From Romanomermis culicivorax (taxonomy: Eukaryota; Nematoda; Enoplea; Mermithida; Mermithidae), in assembly GCA_963922205.1 (NCBI GenBank), contig CAWUHX010000174.1, forward strand, positions 620,001 through 684,000: a stretch of 64,000 nt of DNA. Reading direction: 5' to 3'. The notes beneath the pieces were generated by a model that ran no database searches, was not told the origin of the DNA, and was given only the letters and a program-made list of their open reading frames with translations. The translations under genes were made by a program, and so were the position numbers. Every line of letters begins with the position of its first letter. Positions within the stretch are counted from its first letter, which is position 1. Positions 22,501-58,910 of this stretch are shown in pieces.

Positions 22501-25318
22501 GTAAATGATAGGATGTTTCAGTTCAATTGTCACCTGCTATAGATAATAATTTTGGACAGCATTTCGAAAACATGTAGCTTAGGCTTTCTTTTAGGCATAG
22601 GCTTAGCATACCCCTTTTACATGTATGCTTAATTTATCAAAAATCACACTATGCTATCAGAAGAACATAAATCCAAAAAAGTCTATGCCTATCGTTCTCG
22701 GATGTCATCGAATTCTGCATACTATATTCCAGTCATTTTGAAATAATCGATGCAGCTGCCGCAGTTTGGGCAAACGCAGATTTACTAGAGATCAGGAAAT
22801 CAATTTCGATAATCTTAAAATGGTTGGAAAGAGTGATGACCAAGAAGTTTGTATCATGAAAAAAAAGTTATTTGAAAGAGTCAACGAGCCTTCTATAATT
22901 TTAGATAAAAGTATGACTGCGATCTCGCTGCATCAATCATTTCAAAATGAATGAAGCATAGTGTCCTTGGGTCCTAATGTCCTGCGCCCTAATGTCTGCA
23001 TACTCATGTCTGCATTCTACAGTCCTTAAGTTCTACTGTGCCTCCCATCGGCATAACGCCAACGTTTATATGGGCAATCCAATTTGATATCCGAGACAAT
23101 AAGTTGCGTAATACAATGGGAGATTATATAATGAAAATCGTATTAGCATTTTTGCTACTGATCATTGAAAAAGATGATATTATAGAAATCAGGAAATTGA
23201 GAAAAAATAACATTCAGATTATATTCGTATCCTTTGAACGCATTCGTCAATTGGTCAATTTTGATGATCATTCCAAGGAAACCACGCCCACTACTGATCC
23301 CTTATTTTATCCTCAAATGGATTGCGAAATAGTGACACATAGAAGAAGGAAATCAGTTCTAGTCAAACGAATTCAACAATTGACACTGAAATCGCGTAAA
23401 TCAGCATCATTCGATGCTGCCCATCATTCACCGGTCGAAAAGTTAAAAATGAAATCATCAGACGAAAATCATCGAACTGATCCGACTACTGCCGTCGACC
23501 AACAACCACAACGTTATTTATCATCTATTATCAAACAAAAAAAATTGATCAGAAAAGTTTCCCCTATAAATCTCGACAGTACACAACTCTTTGCTCAACA
23601 AAGATCAAATTTTAATCTGATGACTTTCTGCGAGACAGCTGATGACCCAACAATGAAAGCCAAATGCGATCAGTACAAGGTAATGAGCAGTGCAAATATT
23701 CATAATGGATCTTTTCATGAATCTCAAACGGGACGTTGAGACTTTGTAGAAGCCCCAAAGAGCCTACAGGAATCTTAGACCCATAAAAAATTTTTCAGCT
23801 CAAACTCAATCGAGGGAACTTTGGCGATCGGTGGAACCTCATAGCCCGGGAAACAGATGCCAATGTATTACTGCTACTGGTCTTCGAGTGGTGCCGAAGT
23901 CTGAAGGTTTATAACACATCGTCCGGGTAGCATTATTTCGAATAAACTTTACATATCGTTCTATTTCTAGGAGCCAATTTTGAATACGCTCCTTATTCGT
24001 AAAAATCGGGGGATGAATTTGACGGTAGGGTTTCGTGAGCTGGTGTAATTCTGAGAAAAATGATCTTAATTCTGATGAAAACAAATATCGCGTTCCAAAT
24101 TTGCGTTGCAAGCTAAAATATTTGAGTTCAATTTTCGCAATATTACACTGTACGAGTAACCAAGCCACTTTTGGACAGTTCAAAAGAAATCTGAAAGTAG
24201 ATCAAATCAACAAATTGACGTATAAAAGAGAATGGCGTTTTAGAAGCAACAATCTGAAAACTTATTGCAAATAATTTTCGCCTTACAGCTTTTATGAATA
24301 GGATTTACTGAAACATATAAGCAAGAATTATCAGACATGGTGCATTTCATATCTGTAGTCTATTCATTTTGAAACAGCGTTCAATTCAGAAAAATATTGT
24401 TCATTACTCTAATCAATAAGAAGAAATTTCTGCTCATCAGCGACAAATTGAATGACGGATAACTTTCTCCAATAACCTTGCCAAATGCACTTGAAATCAA
24501 AAGTGGTTAAGCAAAACGCAGTTTCTTCGATTTAGGCCGTCCTTTTAATAAATTCACTGTTATTCACTGTATAAAAATTGTGCCAAATTGAACTAACTGT
24601 TTCTGTTGCATCTGCATTTTTAACGAAAATGACAATGAAGTAATTTGAACACTTATTACTTTATGGGCTTTAACGAAGCCTATCTTTCATGCAAAATAAC
24701 GAACTTTTTGAATTAGCTTATATTCTCAAAAGGTTCAATTGGGAAATCTAGACCAGCCACCATAGTCTGCTTTTTTTATAAAATAAAAAGTGTTTGCACA
24801 AAGCTAATACTGAATGATTTTTTACTCAAAAGTAGCAAGGGAGTTGATCATGAACAATAAGTTCCAGTCCTATGCCACTTACGGTTAGCGAGAAAATACT
24901 TCCTTTCCCTTTCTGATATTTACAAGCATTTCAAGTGAAACAGACTATCTCCCGTTGCTTAGAAGTTGCCACAATAACCATTTGCTGCACAAGCGTGTCC
25001 TTTTTTTACTCATGGAAAAAGTAATAGAATTATAGTACGCCACAGGACGAATTTTGGATCATTTAGTCAGATAAAAACATTTTGGATTTTGATTTTCCAA
25101 TCATATTTTAGGCGGCCAACAGACATGTGGTGTATTACGTCGCCAAGTTCTTCAAATTTTTATGCAATTTGTACGAAGATCAGCACAGCAACTCACCAAC
25201 CAACGTTAGCGTATACACTAAACTGTCGGCTCAGCTCATGACCGAATTACTTTGTCGAGTGAACCAAGACGAAATTATCAGCGAAATGATGCTGCAAATG
25301 ATCAAAATTGGAACATAA
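13296..25318 (+). CDS. PTPDC1: PTPDC1-like protein tyrosine phosphatase, eight exons
   Basis: Exons 13296-13510, 18644-18840, 19222-19322, 19372-19487, 19544-19633, 19743-19824, 23218-23679, 25112-25318; all junctions are GT-AG and keep one frame, giving 489 residues. The Cys-rich N-terminal part and the phrase GLYSTWVTDDILATSRP (ends exon 1, opens exon 2) match the PTPDC1 family. The general-acid loop is WPD (145-147), and the P-loop is HCHAGLGRTG with catalytic Cys176 and Arg182. KQKQLLYGYECPLLRHVPE follows, also family-typical. In vertebrates PTPDC1 is linked to cilia and centrosomes; that role is inferred here. The C-terminal part (from 268) is Lys/Ser-rich, poorly conserved, and shorter than in vertebrates. 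The start is the first ATG of the open frame; an upstream exon with splicing into 13,325 is possible. Family assignment is firm, exon 7 less so. Confidence 0.88.
14725..15560 (+). repeat. Tandem array, 97-100 bp unit, about 8 copies
   Basis: Each unit has GTGTAAACAAGCGTATTT, then a GTGATTTTT segment, GGGGTTTTCGACCACGG, GGAATTCAATG, and TCACTTTACACAAAAA. Unit starts (GTGTAAA) fall near 14,822, 14,921, 15,019, 15,117, 15,217, 15,312, 15,409 and 15,506. The internal words TTTACAC and GTGTAAA are complementary, so neighbouring units can pair. Apparent open frames across it only reflect the repeat. The array also exists in the copy at 55.7-56.4 kb, with unit losses. Confidence 0.85.
17028..17470. 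mobile_element. hAT-type MITE, TIR CATACATGTAA, perfect 8-bp duplication
   Basis: Begins CATACATGTAA and ends TTACATGTATG, flanked by GTTCCTTT on both sides (17,020-17,027 and 17,471-17,478). The 443-bp interior has G-runs of up to ten, a GGCGCGAAGCGCC hairpin near 17,228, and 'accatatggctagccatagg'-type sequence. Members of the same family lie at 33,718, 48,915 and 53,582. An 8-bp duplication is diagnostic of the hAT superfamily. No transposase. Confidence 0.9.
18644..19824 (+). CDS. PTPDC1: PTPDC1-like exons 2-6 (phosphatase domain)
   Basis: Five exons (18644-18840, 19222-19322, 19372-19487, 19544-19633, 19743-19824) with introns of 381, 49, 56 and 109 bp. They encode SIINLQ, CGPPLE, the YNFGWPDFG general-acid loop, the HCHAGLGRTG P-loop and the GYECPLLRHVPE segment. 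All invariant residues of a Cys-dependent phosphatase are present, so the enzyme is expected to be active. Confidence 0.93.
21051..21871. mobile_element. TA-flanked MITE with CAGGGTGAGCCA inverted repeats
   Basis: Starts CAGGGTGAGCCAAAAAAAAG and ends with the complement, CTGGCTCACCCTG, with TA on both sides (21,049-21,050 and 21,872-21,873). Inverted repeats extend for about 30 bp, into GGCGACCG and CGGTCGCC. The TA duplication and end sequence suggest a Tc1/mariner-type non-autonomous element. It contains a 59-bp tandem duplication (about 21,554-21,671). A partial copy in the other orientation starts at 35,293. Confidence 0.85.
21554..21671 (+). repeat. 59-bp tandem duplication
   Basis: The segment from 'gtaatattacagcttcac' to 'tactttcatt' is repeated head to tail with a period of 59 bp and almost no divergence. 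It lies inside the TA-flanked MITE and is absent from the copy at 35.3 kb, where only a single degenerate version is seen. Confidence 0.85.
23218..23679 (+). CDS. PTPDC1: PTPDC1-like exon 7 (variable region)
   Basis: Acceptor CATTCAG at 23,211-23,217; donor AAG/GTAATG at 23,679. The first residues IIFVSFERIRQLVNF fit the helix that follows HVPE in the family. The rest is Lys, Ser and Gln rich (e.g. RRRKSVLVKRIQQL) and gives little homology. The open frame extends upstream to 23,038, but that part lacks similarity and is taken as intron. Confidence 0.68.
23680..25111 (+). other. PTPDC1 intron 7; no other feature seen
   Basis: Bounded by GTAATG and TTTTAG. AT-rich, no recognised transposon or open frame with homology. 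A weak similarity to the diffuse repeat of 10.9 and 13.9 kb ('tttccctttctgatatttacaagcatttc' region, 24,900-24,935) is the only thing noted. Confidence 0.5.
25112..25318 (+). CDS. PTPDC1: PTPDC1-like exon 8 (C-terminus)
   Basis: Acceptor TTTTAG just before 25,112; opens AANRHVVYYVAKFF and ends at TAA 25,316-25,318. Frame agrees with exon 7. The 68 residues look helical; I see no named domain. No clear AATAAA follows closely; the polyadenylation site is not located. Confidence 0.7.
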   Translation, partial: AANRHVVYYVAKFFKFLCNLYEDQHSNSPTNVSVYTKLSAQLMTELLCRVNQDEIISEMMLQMIKIGT

Positions 25319-26244
25319 TGCTATAGTCTAGTTATTTTGTAATGGCAAATACAGCGAACTACGGAATAGGAAAAGGACTACTTGAAAAAATTAAAATATT
25401 CGTTACCTTCAAACATGGTGCACAAAATTTTTTCAACGTGCTCGCAAAAGTTTCAAGATGCAGCGCAAAGAGATCAACATGTAGGAGGCTATCTGTCCAA
25501 GTGCATCACAATTTTCTCGAGATAATCTTGTAAAAAATCAAGATGGAGCGGCACATCGAAGGATGAAAATTTCTGAGACTAGCCGACCGGAGATCAAGTT
25601 TCAACTGAACCGAAATTCTCGAACAAGTTATGTGTTCTAAAGTTGCAGCATGCTGTTGTTGTAACATATTGTTGCATACTGTGACATTAACACATGTAGT
25701 TGAATCATATTTTTCACTTGAATGGTGAATTCTGACACTTGTCAAATTATTTTACCAAATTGATTACTTAATTTTCAATGAAGATTTACTAAGAAGTTGA
25801 TCACTCAATTTGCAATGAAGACATTATAATGTGTAAAAATTATGAATATGCAAAGTAGGTGTAAACATGTTCCTACAGCAAGTGTACTACATTTCGATTG
25901 TGTCTTTATTCCCCCAACGTCCCTTTTCCGCAAATATCCCAATTGTCCGAAAGTTCATATTCCCTGCAGGTCCCGATTCCCCGAATAATGAATAAATTTT
26001 TTATTTCCCCTAAAAATGCATTAGTCTCTATTCCCTGAATGTCCCGATTTCCCGAATACTAATGAAAGGAGATGGATCCACTTTGAATCTGGGTCCTAAA
26101 CGGCAGGTCCGACCGGACCCAGATCAGATCTGGATCCTGTATATAGCACATATGTGAATGAATAATCGTGTATATATATTCAATTTTTCAAAATCACTTT
26201 ATATAAATTGATATTTCTCAGCAGTTCAAGAGCTATTAATCGTT
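25319..26244. repeat. Intergenic repeats: a single foldback-like arm and hAT-like words
   Basis: At 25,905-26,065 is an array of TTCCCCGAATGTCCCGA words, which resembles one arm of a fourth type of foldback-like element; no inverted partner was found. At about 26,080-26,145 GGTCCGACCGGACC and GATCAGATCTGGATCC words look like an isolated iteron terminus of an hAT-like element. The remaining sequence has no recognised content. Confidence 0.45.
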
Positions 26245-27672
26245 GTGTCACATTAAACGAAATAGGAGCCATGTCACATTAAGTAGATTAGGTGATCAGT
26301 CACATTGATGGGTAAACCCATACCATATCCCCGTAGGAAATAGGGCCATGACACTGTGAGTGGCATGCTGTGACCCCATTGGGTGGCTCCATTTGGTTAT
26401 TCATTTCGGGAACCTAACCCAGCTGGTACTACCACAGGAAAACCTATTGTGTACCTTGGCCTTGTCCTAGGGTTCAGCTGTAGAATAATGGACAAAGCGG
26501 CCGGGTCAGGGGTGGCAATCCCTAGTCCTCATTCACTGAGAATGAGGGACTGTGCCACTCGTGGAATGGCTTACTGTAGGGGACCCGATTGTCAACCTAA
26601 ATCCCCCTATTGGCCCTGACCTTAAGGGTTCAAGGGCTTTTCTAACTGAGGGTACTCTCAAGGGAAAACTGGCTTGGGGAATTCCCACAAATACCCTCAA
26701 CAATAATAACCCCTGAGAAGACTCACTAAATCCTCTTCTCAAAGTAATCGGCGCTGGGGCAATGGGTCAGTGGTTGTACACGGGTCCTAAGGACAATGGG
26801 GAAGTGGGTACGGTAATCTGAAAGCGATTCGGTGTGGAGGGTCGGCAAATGCGAGTTGGCGAGCGATGATACAAAACGTTCCTCGGGGAGGGGACGGGGT
26901 TCTCGATCAACAGGCGATGGGGTAAACTCCTGAGGTTGGGTTACGGTGTCGGGCAACGCAAGGGAGACCGAAGGCGAGTATGTAAATTTATTAAGAAAGG
27001 TGGCGGACGCAGGGAAAATATGTAAATTTATAATAAATGACGCAGACGAACGCAGGAACGCAAGCTGTAAAAGGCAAAGACGATTAGGCCCAAAAATGAG
27101 TGCAAAATTAAATAAACAAGCCCTTTTAAAGGGCCCCATAATCTACAGTATGTCTTGGGTGGAGCTAAGACACACCCAAGCTGACTTCTACAGTGGAAAT
27201 CGCTGCAGAAGATGCCTATGGTCACATAGACATTTTCCAGTTCACTACGTTAAGCATTGGGGCGAATTTCACCCTCCATGCTAAACATATGAACATCATC
27301 TAGAGAGAATTTCCAACTAGGCATTTCACGTTGCAAAACGTCGCTAGTTTTTGCTGATAAGAGGTGCATGTTGTGCTCCAATTATAGCGATGAGCTCAGA
27401 GAGCTTATCTTTAACAGAAATTCTGACTAGCGGGTTACATACCATAGTCTACATGCGCAACAGAAAAATAATAAATCGTAACAGAAATAAAAGTGTGAAA
27501 ATGAAACAGAAACGAAACGCAAAAAGTACATACAGAAATTGCATGTAAAAATATAAAAACGAAACGCAAAATTAACGTAAGTTACTGTAAAAAAAACGTG
27601 GCGCAAAACATAACGGAAAAACATAATGTAAATCATGTGACGTTGGGCGAAATTCGTCGGCATGTGACATTT
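26245..27672 (-). mobile_element. Foldback-like element D, copy 2 (inverted)
   Basis: Inverted homologue of 4,415-5,796. In its own orientation it begins AAATGTCACATGCC with further GTCACATG words and ends with TTAATGTGACA words (26,240-26,310), a clear pair of inverted terminal word arrays. Divergence between the copies is considerable. It lies between the two host genes. No transposase. Confidence 0.52.
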
Positions 27673-28439
27673 GGAATGATAAGCGAATTGAAGCAAGAGC
27701 CCAAAATCTTTAGACTAGGCTTTTTTGCAAGCTTCTATCTGCACCATGCAGGAATGATTGATTAAGTTTCAAATTGGAAAAAAATAAGCTTACTATTGTT
27801 ATCAACGAGAAAAACTCCATCAGCGACAAACAGGCTGAACAAAAAATTTTCTTTAATAATCTGGTCAGATATTTACGGGTTCATACAGTCCTATCCTAAT
27901 CAAAAATAGATATGCATGATGTTTTTCCTCATTTTGGCTTCCCATTTGACAACAATGGGAAACCAAATCGCTGCATCTGCCTTTCACACTATGGACTACA
28001 GTGATTCGAAATTTAATGAGTGGATTATTCGTTGTTCGATAAATAACGGATAGCTTTCTTTGTAGTCTAATTTTTAACCAAATACCTGCAGTAACAAACA
28101 CCTACAGTAACTGAACTGGTCGAAATAGGCACTATTTTTATGGTCACCGGACAAATCGATGATCAGTGAGGGCCACAATTCGAAAAAGGAAATAAATATG
28201 ATATCGAAATTTGATCAAGAATTTAAAACAAATCTTTTTATATTCATGCTACACTTTTTACAGCATCTATAATGGTGAAATGTAAAAATAATGGTTATAG
28301 TAGCTTACAATGGACTGTTTTCTACGGAAACTACTAGTTGCCGGCTCATTTCTAAAATATTCCTACATGTGTATAGAATCGTTACAAGACAGTATAATTA
28401 AATACTGTAGCCTGACGAGCTTCAATTTTCGAATCTTAG
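27673..28439. other. Intergenic sequence upstream of alpha-tubulin
   Basis: No gene recognised. A weak copy of the diffuse repeat seen upstream of and within the phosphatase gene is present at about 28,230-28,320 ('aatggtgaaatgtaaaaataatgg'). Nothing else stands out. Confidence 0.35.
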
Positions 28440-28643
28440 AAGATTAGGTCGGTTATAGTAATTTTCTCGGCGTCAGTTCAGTTTGCTTTCTTGTTTAGTT
28501 GTTGCGTCAGAAGGAACTATCGTAATCTCAAGTTCGAAGGTGATATTTTTTCCAGCGACGGCTTTCGGCGGTTGTAAATTGTGTTATTGAACGACGATAG
28601 TAGTTTCCGACGTACCAATTTTAAACGCAGTCTTCAAATAAAA
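28440..28643 (+). promoter_or_regulatory. Probable promoter and 5' UTR of alpha-tubulin
   Basis: This 200-bp stretch precedes the proposed ATG. It is less AT-rich than its surroundings and has TCAGTT, an initiator-like match to TCAKTY, at about 28,475. No TATA box is obvious. The assignment rests only on the ATG/GT exon end at 28,644-28,648 and the absence of transposon signatures; transcription start data would settle it. Confidence 0.35.
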
Positions 28644-55255
<26,612 letters not shown>

Positions 55256-55331
55256 TATCGGTTTTTTGTTATCGTTGTTGTTGCGTTTTCCTTTGGTGCT
55301 TTATTATTTTCAGTAAATTTTCGAGATTGTA

Positions 55332-56820
55332 ATCATAGGTGACGCGACAGCGTCAACCTATAATATACTTGCCCCCAAATTTCATGTCCCCCCGCAAGTG
55401 GTGCTCGGTGGGGCCCAAAAACAGGTAAAAACGCACTTTTTGCCCTCCCCCCAGTTCCACCATGCCCAGCAATCAGTGTGCCATATCCAACCTCCATACT
55501 TCGGCCTAAGCATCTTGGGGGTGGAATCTCACATGCGAATTTTTTTTTTGAAATATGGCCTCAATTCAGTTATATGGTTGTCCAAAGTCCCGGAGAACGC
55601 CAAATTCCCCAATTTTGTTATGTAATACTTATGGGTTCAAAAAAATAATTTTTTGCAGCATAATGCACTACTAATTTTTTAGCCGTTTCAAATAAAAATG
55701 TAGCCTTATTGGGATTTTTGGACTGCAAGGGTTTTCGACCATTGGGAATTTGATGAACGGTTCACTTTACACGAAAAATTATCCCGGGTGTAACAAGCGT
55801 ATTTCCGTGATTTTTCAGTGGACGGAGTTTTCGACTGCGGGGAATCCAATAGACGTCCTCACTTTACACAAATAAATTATTCACGGTGTAAACAAGCGTA
55901 CTGCCGTAATTTTCTTGTGGAGGGTATTTTCGACGACGAGGAATTCAATGAATGTGATCACTTTACACCAAAAATTATTCCGTGTGTAAACAAACGTATT
56001 TTCGTGATTTCCCAGTGGGCGGGGTTTTCGATCAAAGAGAATTTGAGGAATGCGATCATCTTACAAAAAAAAACTATCGCGGGTGTAAACAAGCGTGTTT
56101 TTGTGATATTTATGGAGGGGGTTTTCGACTACGGGGAATTCAATGGATGTGTCACTTTACACAAAAAAATTATTCCGGATTTAACCAAGCCTGTTTTCGT
56201 GAGTTTTTTTGTGGGAGGGGTTTTCAACCGCTGGAAATTTGATGAAAGTGATCACCTTACACATCAATTCATATTGAGTGTAAACAAATGTATTTCTGCG
56301 ATTTTTGAGGGAAGATGTTTCTGACCATGGGAAATTCAATGGACGGAGTCAGTTTACACGAAAAAAGTCATTTGTTTAAACAAAGGTATTTCTGTAAACA
56401 AAGGTAACAAAAGGTAACCATGAGGAATTCAATAGATATGGTCACCTTTCAGTATCTTTACACCGTTTTTTAAGTACTATGCGGTTTACACATCCTTTAC
56501 TTTTGCCGGAAGTGAGAATTCGTTGCTTGAAGTTTTTTTATTGTTTTTTGAAGTGCAGATGACCAAATTTAAGACTTCAATGTGCTTCTATGAAAGTTTT
56601 CGTGCATGGTTGAGGCCCACTAAAAAGAGGTGAACTAGTTTATTAGAAAATGCCCCGATGGGGCAGAAAAAAGGAGAATATACTTGCTTCGACAGTTGCC
56701 ATGGTAGAAAAAAAAGTGGACCAGATTTTTGAGAACTTGGGTCAAAGTTAAAAAAAATTCACTTTCTTTATATTAGATTTTCGTTCTTTCTCAAAAAGTT
56801 GTCTATGTCTGTGAAAAAGT
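55332..56820 (+). mobile_element. Second copy of the Helitron-like composite
   Basis: Begins ATCATAGGTGACGCGACAGCG 75 bp after the tubulin stop and follows 14,259-15,970 closely, with a deletion of about 80 bp near the start. The 97-100 bp tandem array (55,720-56,440) has lost one or two units. The inverted Helitron-type 3' end (CTAG 56,635-56,638, hairpin GCCCCGATGGGGC 56,652-56,664) is present; the copy stops at about 56,820 in 'gtctgtgaaaaagt'. The terminal hairpin has GACGC paired with GCGTC. Confidence 0.72.
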
Positions 56821-58059
56821 CTCTCAGATCATGAGAATCGCCACTTGAGTGGGGTAACCTCTCTCAGGTCTGCTGATTCGCATTCAAAGTGGGATTACTG
56901 ACCCTTAGGATGAATTTTTTTGCCCTCATGTAAGTTGGATACGCCCGTAAGTAGGTACACTGCCCCTTAGGTCGGATAGACCCTTATGTTCGAGTTTTAA
57001 TGCCACCTCAGATAGCACCGCATTTGAGTAGAGTTTAATTACTGTAGGTCGGGATTGCCCCACGTGTGATTAAATTAATGATTCTTGTGAGTAAATTATT
57101 GCCTTATGAGTACAGTTACTCGTAAGCTTTAATTAATCCCCTGGTGTCAGATTTTTTCCCCAGAGTTGATCCCCAAGAATCAATAATTCCCAGAGTCGAG
57201 TAAACAGCGTATTCTGCCTTAAATCTCCTCTGAGCTTTCCTTCTTTTTATTTTTCTCCACTTTTTTCTCTAAATTGGGCTCCATCCACTGCGTGTGATTG
57301 GATCGGTTACTGTACCGCCATATGGCTATTTGGTTACAGTACGACTGCGTTTTGCACGTACTCTGACTACAGTATACCTGGGTACGGGTACTTGAGTATC
57401 ACAGCCCATGAGGTTCTACAACCCCTGAGGGTTTCAGGATCTCCGATCACGAGATACAGTACTCCTTCCACTTTTGATTCTGGAGGTCAAGTGTGGTCGT
57501 GATTGGTTATCTGTGTCCAGTATTAGTGTCAACACACTTTTTCAAAATTTTTCTTATCTTCACTGAGCACTAGCCAAGTTGCTCATTTTCCAGCCAAACA
57601 AGCCAAAATTATACTGTTGACACACATAATACCGTACTTAGCAGATCACATTGCTTATCTCTTGGGCCTGATACTTTATTTTTATTTACTTTACTTTTTA
57701 TTTTTGGGTCTTCTATGCGTAAGTGAGACCCAATTATAATAACTTTTTCACCCAATAAATTTTCTTATCTCAAAAATCAATTCAAATATAAACTAATAAC
57801 CCATTTCCTCTCCTTTCTAAACAAACAAATTAAAACTTTACCCTTTTCCTTCCTACTAAATAAAACATTCTCACTTCACTTCTATTCAAATCAAAACAAA
57901 AACACACATTTTTTACCGGTCACACATACGTCATAGTTGGCAACCCTTCAGTAGGTCATTCTTATTATTTTCTCACCTACTGTATGGTCTTCTTCTTCTT
58001 CTCTCTTCTCTCTCTCTAGGTAGTTGCACCTGGTGATGATCTTACCGATCATGACCACT
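56821..58059. other. Unassigned; possible LTR or leader of the downstream retroelement
   Basis: No coding region. About 56,840-57,200 has many short words of the type GTAGGTC, CCCTTA and GAGTA without clear periodicity. 57,300-57,410 repeats 'ggttactgta'/'tacagta' and 'tacctgggtacgggtact'. 57,690-57,920 is AT-rich; 57,960-58,020 is CT-rich. The composition changes from here towards GC-richer sequence. A second LTR is not in the window, so boundaries cannot be set. Confidence 0.35.
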
Positions 58060-58910
58060 GACGTCAGCAACAACAACTTATTGTGTTGTTGTTATGAGGT
58101 GATGTGTCTTGGAGACCCCACCTCTGAGGTCTGCAACTACCTCACATGCTGCTGTTGCACTGAGGCATGCCTAGCTAGGTCATGCCTCTGATGTCAGCAA
58201 CAGCTCCATAGCATGTAGCCGTTCAGGGGTTGATGGTTCTCTGTGTCCTCCCCCTGCATCTGCAACAGCTGCATCCCTTGCTGTTGCTTTAAGGGTGGGT
58301 GGCCCTCTGGCTCTACCTCTGACGTCAGCAATGGCAACGTAACATGTTGTTATTGGGGGATAGTGACCGTACAGCACTGTCTCTCTGACGTCTGCAACAG
58401 CAGAGGCTCATGTTGTTGCACTAAGACTGGTTGGGTATACCGGTTCCAGCCCATGACCTCAGCAACAGCAATGCTCTGTGTTGTTGTTCGGAGATGTGAG
58501 GCCTTACAAACCACACATCTGGCGTCTGCAACAACTGCATCTCATATCATTGTTGTAGGATAACTGAGACTCAGCTATTACCTTTTGACGTCAGCAATGG
58601 TGATGCTCCATGTTGTCGTAGCAGGGTTGCAGGCCTTGGGGCCCTACCTACTGATGTCCACAATGATAATGTTTCTATTCCAGTATCGGAATTAAGACTT
58701 TACAGTCTTATTCTGGTGTCAGCAATGGCAATGCTCTGTATTGCCGTAAGGGGTCTGTAGCCGTAGGCTCTTACTTTTGGCGTACATACTGCAATATGAG
58801 ACTACGGCACCTACATCCCAGTTACCTGAGGTCAGCACCGAGTGTGTGGTGGTGTATACCACATCTTTTGACGTCAGCACTGGGTTACTGTGGGTTTACA
58901 AGATGCCATT
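58060..58910 (+). repeat. Tandem array of about 14 hairpin units, 65-bp period
   Basis: Each unit starts GACGTCAGCAAC or GACGTCTGCAAC and has a partly complementary GTTGTTG-type segment 20-25 nt on, so each can fold into a stem-loop. Starts are at about 58,060, 58,126, 58,190, 58,256, 58,321, 58,387, 58,455, 58,522, 58,587, 58,653, 58,716, 58,780, 58,828 and 58,870. CAGCAA and CTGCAA units alternate in the first nine, so the higher-order period is about 132 bp. Units decay at the 3' end. Stems vary in sequence but keep pairing. No protein frame crosses the array. Confidence 0.85.

Larger units (their letters stand above)
20757..23040. mobile_element. Foldback-like element B in PTPDC1 intron 6
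   Basis: The left arm (20,757-20,925) is a degenerate array of GGACATTAGGACGCA; the right arm (about 22,960-23,035) carries complements such as GTCCTAATGTCCTGCGCCCTAATGTC. The interior holds a nested TA-flanked MITE (21,051-21,871) and two direct copies, about 215 bp each, of one sequence (about 21,896-22,110 and 22,745-22,958). No transposase frame is convincing. The layout repeats that of elements A and C with a third word. End positions are approximate. Confidence 0.65.

Noticed and set aside
23038..23217. Upstream extension of the exon 7 reading frame
   Set aside because: No family similarity, no Met at a sensible place, and CATTCAG at 23,211 gives an exon that continues the HVPE helix directly.
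58060..58910. CRISPR array
   Set aside because: The units are eukaryotic hairpin repeats with variable sequence throughout; no constant repeat separated by unique spacers, and no cas genes.
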